Source: Bigelowiella natans CCMP2755 (lineage: Eukaryota; Cercozoa; Chlorarachniophyceae). From it: a stretch of 20,554 nucleotides of DNA. The stretch is from the NCBI GenBank assembly GCA_000320545.1, contig ADNK01001829.1, positions 1-20,554 of the forward strand. The letters are read 5' to 3'. The notes under the pieces were generated by a model that made no database searches, was not told the origin of the DNA, and was given only the letters and a program-made list of their open reading frames with translations. Shown in pieces: positions 1 to 9,068 of the stretch. Made by a program: the position numbers and the translations under genes. The stretch's first letter is position 1, and each line of letters opens with the position of its first letter.

Positions 1-533
1 GGGGGGGGGGAGAGAAGAGATTCAAGTATTTACACGCTTTTGTTATCTCAAAGATGATCGATGTGGGAAAACACAGAAGTAGATAGTGCCTCTTCTTGAA
101 TAGCTACAGGCGACGTATACGTGCCCAGCTGTCAGCATCAATCGCCATGACCCTTACACTATTTGCTTGTGGTGAAATAATGAATGGAAGAAGCGGAAGG
201 GGGAGGAGGATCACGTGACGCTCTCGATCGCAGACTACAGGTCTCGTACAGCGTATTTGCCCTTTCTCATATTACGTGACATTTTAGATTAGCACGGATA
301 GATAGTGTGAGTGTGCGTGTGCGTGTGCGTGTACAATACGCTCAATTCAATGCCTGCGTGGTTTTCTATACAATATATGTGGTCATTAATCGCTATTGTT
401 GTTGTTGTCGTTATTTATTAATATTATCATTCTAGGGAGATTCATCAGTACGACGCTGACATCATTGAAGAAGTGCGAGTCCGTTGTTCGAACAAAGGAG
501 GCTGCAAAAAGCTTGGCAGATGACGAATATTAT

Positions 534-588
<55 letters not shown>
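534..588. repeat. Compound (CA)n-(TA)n microsatellite
   Basis: About 12 CA units run directly into about 15 TA units. Both are visible in the sequence. Any reading frame through it gives only His/Thr or Tyr/Ile runs, so it is not coding. Confidence 0.95.
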
Positions 589-591
<3 letters not shown>

Positions 592-668
592 TATGTACAT
601 GCGTAGATGTGTTCATTGCCAAGTGTGTATGCAGCTTATTAGCATGATCGAATAGAATGTGTGCTCTA

Positions 669-669
<1 letters not shown>

Positions 670-708
<39 letters not shown>
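670..708. repeat. (CA)n microsatellite
   Basis: An uninterrupted CA array of about 19 units in the intergenic region. Confidence 0.95.
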
Positions 709-711
<3 letters not shown>

Positions 712-1587
712 GGCTATGGCGCATGGGATGTGTGTGGCACTAGCGTGTACCATGTTCCATAGCCGTAGCTCCCCTAGTGTGCTCTGTATTCTCCATCACC
801 GTTGATCACGTAAGCCGAACGTAGGCGTCCAAAGATGCCTATGCACATGTACGATAGATATCGCTAGGCAGCATGTGCGCAGCGGTGAGATGGTAGCGCT
901 GTGAGGCGTGGGGCGTGTGTGAGGCATGAGTGACGTGCGTAATACACACACGTAGCAATGATGCTCAAGTTCGATGTATACGTACCCTATTGCTATATAC
1001 ATGTATTTATGAGAATGTGGACAAGAGGAACGCTGCACAGGCATTCTCTATATGTCAGCTTGCGTGTGTTGGTTGTGCAGCTTCAAGTGTCGCATATCTG
1101 CATGCATTTGTTCGGCAGTTGTGCACTTCCAGTGGCACGCTCTCCTATATCGTATCCGACCATGGCCGAGCTACGCTTTGAACATGCCACACAATTGAAA
1201 AATGTGCGTCTTTGTGCCTTCATAACGATTCACAGGAAAAACTTAGGACAGAGTAAGTGTATTCATTCTGTTCCTCAGCGTTTGAGGAACGGTCTTATTT
1301 ACAATTTGGCATAAATCATCCCAATGGTAACAATCTAGCAGCTGGTCAATAGATGCATGTCCATGTAACAACCGATCATTTCCTCTATCGACTATTCTGC
1401 GATTATTCAACCTAATCATCAACTCTTCTAATTGCTATTGGCTTCTTCTTCGGGTCGGCTCCGTCGAAGCTATTATCGTGCAGCTAGCATCAACGCGTCG
1501 TCGGTTTGACGGGAAGATGCTCATGTGTGTGTGTGTGCATTGTTTTCTTCTTATGTCGTGGCACAGCACAAAGAAGATTCCCACGAT

Positions 1588-3756
1588 TCATTTTTTGCTC
1601 TCCTCATCATCGCCCTCCCCCACGACTTGATTGGGAGCGTAGTAGTCGGAGTAGTACGCGGCGCGGTTGTGGGCGTCGGCGGCCATCTCTCCCCGGCGCG
1701 CCGCGGCATGCTGGCAAGCCGCACAGCGCGGGGAGCGGAGATGCTGCAGCCGGCAGAGAAGGCACCGGGCACTGGAGCTCGGGTCAAACGAAGCTTCTAT
1801 CGTCGATGTCAACGAGTGCGTGATCGCGCGGGTCAGCGTATTCGTGAGAGTGTTGTTCAGCGCCACGGCCAGATAGATGGGGACCTTCTCCAAGACGGAG
1901 TCTACGACGGACTGATACGCGGTTCGGGACACGATGCTGAAGAGCGCTCCCGCGGCCGCGCGCGCGGCGTCCCTCGAGACCTGACGGCGTATTGCCCAGG
2001 GGACCGTCGCGTTGAGCGTGAAGGTGATCTGGTTGGCCATGGGCAGCCACATCTTCTTCACCAGCTGCTTGAGGTAGCTCTTGAAGTCCTTTTGCAGCTG
2101 CTTCCCGAGCAGCCCCGGAAACTTGGCGCTATCGCTCATCCCCTTGTCGTTGTCATCCTTCCTCCTCTCGAGGAAGATGCTCGGTTTGTCCGTCGTCCAC
2201 ATCTTCCCCGGGTCCTTGTACCCGACCCCCTTGCTGCCCTTCGTGTTCGGCGGCGAGCCCGCGATTCCGTCGCTAATGGCGGCGGGGACGTAGTAGTCCA
2301 TCACGGCTATCATCTTCTGACTCACCTGCTCGGTGACGAGGGGAGCAACCCCTGCAACGATGAAGGGGATTGTACCAGACTCGAGGAAAGAACTGCTGCT
2401 GGGGTCAAACTCCTCATCCGCTGCGCCGTGGGCGCTGCTCGCATACTGCTCGCTCATCGAGTGGAGGAGGAACCCCGTGGCGACGCCAGTGCCCATACCC
2501 GTCTCGAGCAACTCTACAGCTCGATATATCTCCGGAGTGGTGGTGGCGGTGATGGTGGACGATATGGCAGGAGAAGAAGAAGAAGAAGAAGAAGAAGAAG
2601 AAGAATAGGAGCGCAACGAGGAAGGGCGAACCGTATCGCTGCGGTTGCTGTTGTTGCTGTCAGGATGGTTTTCTTTAGCATCATGGTGCTCTCGTAGCGA
2701 TGAACGAAGCGACCATCCGGCATGGATCGCTTCATCGACGCTCTGGGCTAGAAGGCCCTTCTCAGCATCGTCATCATCTTTGTCCTCGTCCCAATGGCTA
2801 CCGGAAGACTCGTTCTCATCGAAGAAACCCGAGGAGGGAATACGATAGTAAAGCACCCTCAGGTCGTCCGCTGCGGGTGTCAATCGCCTGTAGACGATGC
2901 TGTTGATACCGCTATTGTTTGTTTCTGAGTGCTGCTCAGAACGAGGAATTATGTGGATCTCCCAATCGCTAGCAGCTTCGATGAGGGCGGGGAATAAATC
3001 GCGGCTGTTCGAAATGTTGTCATCAACGGCGATACGAACGTCTAAGCTCTCAACTTTTCCCTCTTCTCCTCGGTCATGTTCACCTGAAACGAGGAGTTGG
3101 AAACATGAATCAAAACAGCTTTACACACGGTATACCCAGCCGCCTTCTTCTCCAGTTATTTTATGTCTAGGTCTCTCAAATTCGTATCACCTAAGAAAGT
3201 GGATAGGATCCCCTCCAGCTGCTCTCCGATATGTATAGCCTTGAACTGCATGCTCCCAAAAGATGGATGCTCTACGACTCCGTTGTCGACGCTCACGCCT
3301 GGTGGCGGGACTCCCATCACCGCGTTGACCAATCGAAGTTGGGATCTCATACCCTCAGGATCATTTTCTGCGTTGTCCCCCTTCCCCAGGAACCTTGAAA
3401 ACGATATGCGAATCCCGGGAACAATCTGCTCTGCCATTCCTTCCTGATATATGGAGGCGGCTGATGATGATGATCGTGATGATAACCACGGCGATTACGA
3501 ACGAACCACTGTAATTCATATTCATGAGAAACTGTAGAAAAAACAACCGAACCTCGTGAATGCAGAGCTTCCAGGTCATTGCAGTTCCTCCGCTATCGCC
3601 AGGATCAAAATCATCAGCAGCAGCAACACCAGGCAGGCCATGTGAAAAGGGAATCGAGATCGAGCCATGTATTAATAACATCATACACGCCCGGAAGATG
3701 ATAGCGGTACAAGCGCCCAGACGCAGGTTCGCGACGGGGGATGCAAGTGCAATCAT
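1588..3756 (-). CDS. Orphan protein, about 650 aa, N-terminal hydrophobic segment and Cys-rich C-terminal tail
   Basis: Three exons can be joined on the minus strand: 3756-3553, 3443-3191 and 3083-1588, with GT-AG introns of 109 and 107 nt in phases 0 and 1; the product is 650 residues. The ATG at 3756 has an in-frame TAG immediately before it. Residues about 13-36 are strongly hydrophobic and are followed by an Ala-rich stretch, so a signal peptide or signal anchor is likely. The middle contains acidic (DEDKDDDD) and poly-Ser (about 313-323) low-complexity tracts. The last 70 residues carry C593xxC596 and C606xxC609, then YYSDYY at 629-634; just before the cysteines lies a T/L-patterned helix-like segment (NTLTNTLTRAITHSLT). 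I recognise no named domain. The paired CxxC motifs could bind a metal; the T/L repeat plus Cys/Tyr tail recalls unannotated algal proteins, from memory only. It is divergently arranged with the transporter gene across a 1-kb spacer. Confidence 0.8.
2571..2606. repeat. (GAA/TTC)n trinucleotide repeat inside coding exon
   Basis: About 11-12 GAA units on the plus strand. Read on the coding (minus) strand, they are TCT/TCC codons giving a run of 11 serines in the orphan protein. The repeat keeps frame, as expected for a tolerated coding microsatellite. Confidence 0.9.
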
Positions 3757-4014
3757 CTAAGCTCCAGTTCTCCTCCTCCTCCTCCTCCTCCGACCACCAC
3801 CACTTTTAAAAACTTGCCCCAGGGGGAAAGCTCTCATCCTCGTTCGAATTGCAGATGGCGCCGATGACGTTCTTTGAGGGAGCCATATAAAATTAAAAAA
3901 ATTAAATGCGAATGAAAATAAAAAAAAGATTTTTTTTATCTTTTCGGCTGTCGGCTGCTCCGAAAATCCACAACTGCGACAAGAACCTCGAGATGAGAAT
4001 AATATCTTTCAAAT

Positions 4015-4056
4015 TAGATCTAGATCTAGGTAGATCTAGGACGAGGGTGGATCTAG
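4015..4056. repeat. Cluster of AGATCTAG palindromic motifs
   Basis: Copies at 4016-4023, 4022-4029 and 4032-4039 and a near copy at 4049-4056. Positions 4015-4028 form a perfect 14-base palindrome. It sits inside the divergent promoter spacer, so a dimeric transcription-factor site is a reasonable guess, but no factor is identified. Confidence 0.6.
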
Positions 4057-4609
4057 TAACGACGTACGTTCGAGGGTTTTCGAGAGCTAAAACAGGAAAG
4101 GACCAAAAAGAGAATTTCGGATTTCTTCTTTTTTTCCCTGCGTAGATATCCAATATGGATGTGCATGTACAACGTTAATACCCTTGTAATGTCAGGAAAA
4201 CGATGAGGCTCTCCGAGAAACGAAGAGAAGTCATTTCTCTACAAGGGCCGATCCGCATCCGTTTTCAAGTATTTTTTGCCCAAAACGCAGGACCAAAAGC
4301 GGTCCTTCCCAGGACAGGAAAATAACGAAATGGAGTGGGATTTCTTGCTAAGATCCTTCTTCCGCCCTCGTCCAGGGACAAAGAGCAAAACCTGTACAAA
4401 TCGGAGGGGATTTCTCGGTTTTGAGCCCGATGTTCGACATTAAACGAGAAACTGGAGGAGTTTCACAAATTTCCCGTTGTGCCCTCGTCGGCTGCGGGTT
4501 TGATCAGCAGTGGAACACCAGCTTTTGCAGTGCCCAAACACCCCCCTCTCTCCCCATATACGCACGGGAGAGTCTTGGGAAGACCTGTAACGATTGGGAT
4601 AGGTATAGA

Positions 4610-4635
4610 GATATATATATATATATATATATATA
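4610..4635. repeat. (TA)n microsatellite
   Basis: About 13 TA units about 145 nt upstream of the transporter start codon, within its presumed promoter or 5' UTR. Confidence 0.9.
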
Positions 4636-4777
4636 GGCCTTTGTTGTTGCTGTGTTTCCTCTTGGGGCTCACCTGAGTTTGTTTTTCTTTCAGTCACACG
4701 TCTCCCCATTTGTTTGTGATCCTCCTCTCACTCAAATCCCCCCTATCAATTGGAACGAACGCGATCGGAAAGCCATC

Positions 4778-7371
4778 ATGTCTTCTACAAATGATAACAG
4801 CCCAGCCATCGAGCTAGAAGGGAATACGTGGAATGACTCGAATCGTCTGGTACACACCAACGCCCCCCTCTAGCACATCTTAAGATAGATGGTGAACATA
4901 TCTGACAGGATTTCACACTACTTCAACAACTGATGTTTTAACTGAATTGATCTCTCAGGAGAGCAAGCACTCACAAGTAGCTGGAGAGGGGATGTCTCGT
5001 GCGACATCCGGAGCTCCCCTGCATATCATGGACAAAGAAGGAGGAGGAGAGGACATCTCTGAGAGCGCCAGCGAGCACTCTTCGGACGACGCGCACAAGC
5101 TCAACATGACACAGGCCTGCGCTCTGAATACGCTGAATATGTTCGGAACCGGCCCATTCATTACGATTCCATTTCTCATCGGTAGCACATAGTTTCCTAG
5201 ATCAAGTTATATGGTGGTAGATGATGCGTGAACGGTTACATGATGACGAGGCAACGGTGGTGGTTAGATATGCTGAGGGGTTGTTGTTAAATGCTGATTT
5301 ATCGGATGTTAAATGTCAATATATCTGACCAACGCCTCTCTCCCCCCCATCAGCCGCTACTGATCCTCCAGGACCCCAAGCTCTGATTGGATATGCGATG
5401 GCAGCCATTGTGTGTATAAATGATGCCTACGTTTGGGGTGAACTCGGATCGCTTTATCCCAACAGTGGTGGTTCCTACAAGTACCTTCGTGAGACATATG
5501 GACGACACTCTTACGGGCAGCTCATGGCATTCCTCTTCTGCTGGCAGCAGGTTGTGACGAAAAGGGAGGGGGGGGGGGATGTGAAGTCGGTGGGCCAGTG
5601 ATTGCTTTTGATATGACCCATTAGCTCATTGCAGGCATGTCTGAGGCTTCTTTTTCTTATCCAACCTTGCCTGCCTCTCCCGATGGCGCAAAGTTCAGGA
5701 GTATTTATCTCTTTCAATGATGTCATCCTCAGATAATTAGTGGCCCACTCGAGATCGCCTCTGGATTCATAGCAATGTCGCAATATCTTGGTACTTGAGG
5801 GAGTGCAAATAAAAACATTTTTTGTTAGCCGTGGATGCTGCTTTAGAATCCTGCCTTGTCGTGACTTTTTGTATTTCTCTCTTTCTTACCATATTTCTTG
5901 CCACTTCCCTCTTTTTCAGCCTACATCACAGACTGCAACGAGTGGTGGCAGCATTCGCTCATCGGTTTAGCGTTCTGCGTCGTTTCCATGGGGCTGTTGT
6001 GGAAGGATACTGGCGAGGTGGGGCACACAACCGTCGCTTTATGGGTGGGGACCGTGCTTGCCATCGCCTTCACACTCTTCGCAGGGTTCATCCACTTCGA
6101 TCCCAAGAACCTCGAGACCCCGGTATTTGAAAAGTATTTTTTGTTTTTCATTTTTCAATTTCGCGGTGGAGGACGGTCGCGCCGTAGCTCTTACTGAGAG
6201 ATTCCTTGGCCTCGATGCATGTTCCTACTTCTAAAGCCTTTGTATGGGAAAGCGGAGCATCCCTTTCTTCCAGCATCATCCCCAATGAAAGGGCACCACC
6301 CCCCTTCTTCTTCTTCTTCTCCTTCATCTTCATCGTCTGATCATGGGTGATTTGGTTGTTTCTCAGGATAATGCTTACTCAGATGGATTCAAGCTGTTCT
6401 GGAGCTTCGGGGTCGCCATGCGCATCGGCATCTACGACTTCATGTGATAATAAGACCTAATTTACGCCATGATTTATGATGATGATTAATGGGGCATCTG
6501 TTATGTGAGAATATGGCGGTTCACTGCATCTGCGGAGATAGTTGCCTCCTTATTTCACTTTCCTTTTCGTACGACCACCGAAACGCCAAAAAACAAGTCA
6601 ATCATCAGTGTCGTTAGTACCGCTGTTGAGATATGTTGCCGTCTGTCCTCGTTTTCTTCTCTTCCTCACATAATGACAGGGGCTACTACGACATCTGCTT
6701 CGTTGGCGATGAGGTGAAGAACCCATCAGTGACTATTCCACAAGCATGCGTCGTGACATGCCAGGTGGTGGCGGTGGTGTTCTTTGCTGTCAACTTCGCT
6801 GTCATTGGCTACTTGCCGTGGCACGGTGAGGATGGATTCGTCGAGCTCGTCGAGGGCGATACGGGTGGGGCAAACTACATCATGTCTCTCTTCATGGAGC
6901 GCATGTTCAACCGCGGCTTCGCCATCTTTTTCACGCTCGTCGTACTGTACACCATCTTCGGCTCCTGCTTTTCGTTGCTGCTCGGATATTCCGCCATACC
7001 TTGGGCGGCAGCGCGCGATGGGATGTTTTTCCAGTGGTTCGGGCATCTGCATCCCACGAAACAAGGGCTCGCCGACCACTCTCTCTTAGCAACTGGCATT
7101 ATGACCGGCCTTTGCTGCTTCCTTGACCTCGAATTACTCATCAATGGCCTAGTCACCACGCGTCTTGTCTGCCAGTTCATCGCTCAGGCGGTCAGCGTCA
7201 TTCTGCACAGAAAGCACTTCCCAGACGCAGAGCGCCCTTATAAGGTGCGACAATCGGCATTCTCTGTGCATGTTGATGGTGGCGATATTGTGATGGGCGG
7301 GGTACTACGGAGAAGGCGTTTCTTGTTCTCATTCTTCATTATTAAGATCATAAAGCTTCTTTGTCCTTTGC

Positions 7372-7426
<55 letters not shown>

Positions 7427-7770
7427 ACTCTTCCCTCTTCTAGATGCCGTTATATCCGCTCCCCGTCATCATCTGCATAGTCTTCTTCACCTTCGTGTTT
7501 GTGACTACGGAAAATTACATCATCATGAATCAAGTGCCCCTTCTAGAGCTGGCAATAGCGTACCTCCTGGTCGGTCTAGCTGTTTACTTCCCGTGGGCGA
7601 AGACCATGGGTATGTGGCCATACAATGGGTACGGATACTCCATGACCACGCCGGCGAAGGGGTGGGTGGATAAGAAGGAGGATAAGGACACTGAGATGAA
7701 TGAAAAAGGAGCAAAGCACATGCTCGCAGATTTAATTCCCGGGCACTCGCAGATTCTCTATCTCGTTTAG
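4778..7770 (+). CDS. APC-superfamily amino-acid/polyamine permease (LAT/PUT-like), 573 aa
   Basis: Eight exons: 4778-4849, 4959-5181, 5354-5550, 5733-5790, 5920-6122, 6367-6443, 6680-7244 and 7444-7770. All introns are GT-AG (109-244 nt), every phase matches, and the stop is TAG at 7768. The product is a complete secondary transporter with about 12 membrane helices, expected to move amino acids or polyamines across a membrane. An acidic Ser-rich cytoplasmic N-tail (residues 1-75) precedes the unwound helix-1 motif NMFGTGPFITIPFLIG. Helix 2 and loop carry VWGELGSLYPNSGGSYKYLR, and the family signature YDFMGYYDICFVGDEVKNP spans the exon 6/7 junction near residue 277, followed by TIPQA. ERPYKMPLYPLPVI crosses the exon 7/8 junction as in LAT and plant PUT transporters. 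The C-tail is charged and Lys-rich. Family assignment is firm; the substrate cannot be read from sequence. Exon 4 (58 nt) and exon 6 (77 nt) are small but needed for continuity. Confidence 0.95.
7376..7426. repeat. (CT)n-(GT)n compound microsatellite in transporter intron 7
   Basis: About 17 CT units followed by about 8 GT units, ending about 18 nt before the TAG splice acceptor at 7441-7443. The CT half can serve as the polypyrimidine tract. Confidence 0.9.
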
Positions 7771-9068
7771 AAATCAAAGTATGCTCAAAGGCAGCAACCT
7801 TCAAGCACCGATATACTGTTTTTTCAGAACAGGCGCGTTCATAATATTCTCCCCACTTTTGTTAGAATTTTTGTTGAGATTTATAATCTGGATAGTGGAC
7901 GATTTGAGCTTCTAAAAGCATTTATTTAACCAATCGATAATTTTATGGACGAGAGATACATATATTTATGAATGAGAGATACATTGAAATCCGAAAATGG
8001 TATCACATAACGGTTGCCACTGCGACACGTTAGAGATTTATCAAGCCGCCATGAAGCGGAGAAAGTTAACATTTATTTTAAAGTTAAAACGTCATGTATG
8101 GGTATTCACCCGCCTATTTTTACCCCACTCTTAATCATGCTCACACAGCATCTAATTAATCTCATTGTGTGAAGTCAAGAACATTTGACGAACGCGGAGA
8201 ATTTGCAGTCTTGCAGATGCTAGATTGTACGTGTGCATGTGCAGAATTTGATTTGAACATTGATCCGAGTTGGGTGTGCAATTGACAGCACATCTAGACA
8301 TCTACGCGAGATTAGAAAAAGCATGTTGCACATGCATCGATGGTTCTGTTTTTGATTCCGCAGCAGAAATTGCTCTCAAGTGGTGTCGTGCATGAAGCAA
8401 AATCTGAAAAATGAAGCGTGCATCTAGCAGGTTCTTCTTCTGTAGACTGGAAATGAGTGACCCCTTTCGATCATTCGCGGATCGACGTTTCTGAGCTGCA
8501 GCAGGTCCTGCTAGCCTGCCATCTTGGCCAGATCGCATCAAGGCGTGCACAAACATCACGTGCTAGCGTAGCGTGTGCGGCGCGCTGCCACACTACTACA
8601 GTGCCGTGTCTGACGTCACATTGCACGACCGAGCGAGCTCCAGGTCCACAGAGGTGTGCAACGCGACGGTTGTGCTTCCATTGCACGCATTTCCACGTTT
8701 TGCATCGCACCAAATTGCACATCGCATCTGACTGCACTGTCTAGCTGTGCTGGCTTGGCGCCAAGTTCTTGTGGCAAGAGATGCAGAAAATTGTTGGACA
8801 AGTGGTTTCGTTGCGACGCGCGTAAAATGGACACAGCACCACCCAATGTGCGTGGAAAGTGCTCACGTGTTGTTCATGGCTGCGCGGTTCTCCGGGACTA
8901 GAGGGATGTCAGTCAAATCATTGTCGACTCAATTTTCATGGCAGGCTTACCACAAAGCTTTTTCGATGCGACACAGAGAATGTCTTGTCGCTGTCAAAAT
9001 GTTGCCAATTGTTACCAACGATGATCAATGGAAAAGACTCAAACAGCACAAAATTGCTGCATTTTGAG
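7771..9068. other. Intergenic spacer between permease and FYVE-RhoGEF genes
   Basis: This 1.3-kb stretch has no recognisable gene. The first about 450 bases are AT-rich and presumably include the permease 3' UTR. From about 8450 the base composition rises in GC and contains a perfect CRE-type palindrome (8611-8618) and three ATTGCAC copies (8620, 8680, 8714). Unlike most spacers in the window it lacks microsatellites. An open frame in phase with the next gene's first exon extends back to 8859, with an upstream in-frame ATG at 9021, so part of this region may be 5' UTR or extra N-terminal coding sequence. Confidence 0.5.
8611..8618. promoter_or_regulatory. CRE-like palindrome TGACGTCA
   Basis: The 8-base palindrome TGACGTCA is the classical CREB/ATF-type bZIP site. 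It lies about 450 nt upstream of the proposed ATG of the FYVE-RhoGEF gene and in the only GC-rich part of the spacer. The match is exact; function is inferred, and a single 8-mer can occur by chance. Confidence 0.4.

Larger units (their letters stand above)
1..1587. other. Intergenic region downstream of the 650-residue orphan gene
   Basis: No convincing gene is seen on either strand. The segment opens with a G run and carries a degenerate TG repeat (about 307-333), a compound CA/TA array (about 534-588) and a CA array (about 670-708). Open frames here (for example 958-1314 plus) have no recognisable domain, low complexity or repeat-derived residues, and no splice-consistent partners. It presumably holds the 3' flank of the minus-strand gene ending at 1588; no AATAAA-type signal stands out. 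Confidence 0.6.
3757..4777. promoter_or_regulatory. Divergent intergenic spacer, probable bidirectional promoter
   Basis: This 1.02-kb spacer separates the start codons of the minus-strand orphan gene and the plus-strand transporter, so both promoters should lie within it. Visible structure: a (TCC)n tract (about 3770-3791), a cluster of overlapping AGATCTAG palindromes (4015-4056), a small perfect inverted repeat AGGACC/GGTCCT with a 6-nt loop (4289-4306), a TA microsatellite (about 4610-4635) and a pyrimidine-rich stretch shortly before the transporter ATG. Short open frames on both strands (about 3902-4153) share no domain and are rejected. Promoter function is inferred from gene orientation. 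Confidence 0.5.

Noticed and set aside
958-1314. Plus-strand open frame of 118 codons
   Set aside because: No domain, composition similar to random translation, and no splice-compatible neighbours.
1525-2697. Long plus-strand open frame (390 codons)
   Set aside because: It is antisense to the third exon of the minus-strand orphan gene. Its sequence is Arg/Gly-rich with no domain, and the minus frame has consistent splicing upstream and a proper stop.
3902-4153. Overlapping open frames on both strands in the promoter spacer
   Set aside because: Short, mutually antisense, no domain; more likely chance in the AT-rich spacer.
4289-4306. Small inverted repeat as a terminator
   Set aside because: Six-base arms only, in a eukaryotic promoter spacer; no reason to call a terminator.
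6633-7673. Continuous 346-codon plus-strand frame
   Set aside because: It contains permease exon 7, but the frame then runs through intron 7 and its CT/GT repeats. The conserved ERPYK-MPLYPLP join shows the real splice.
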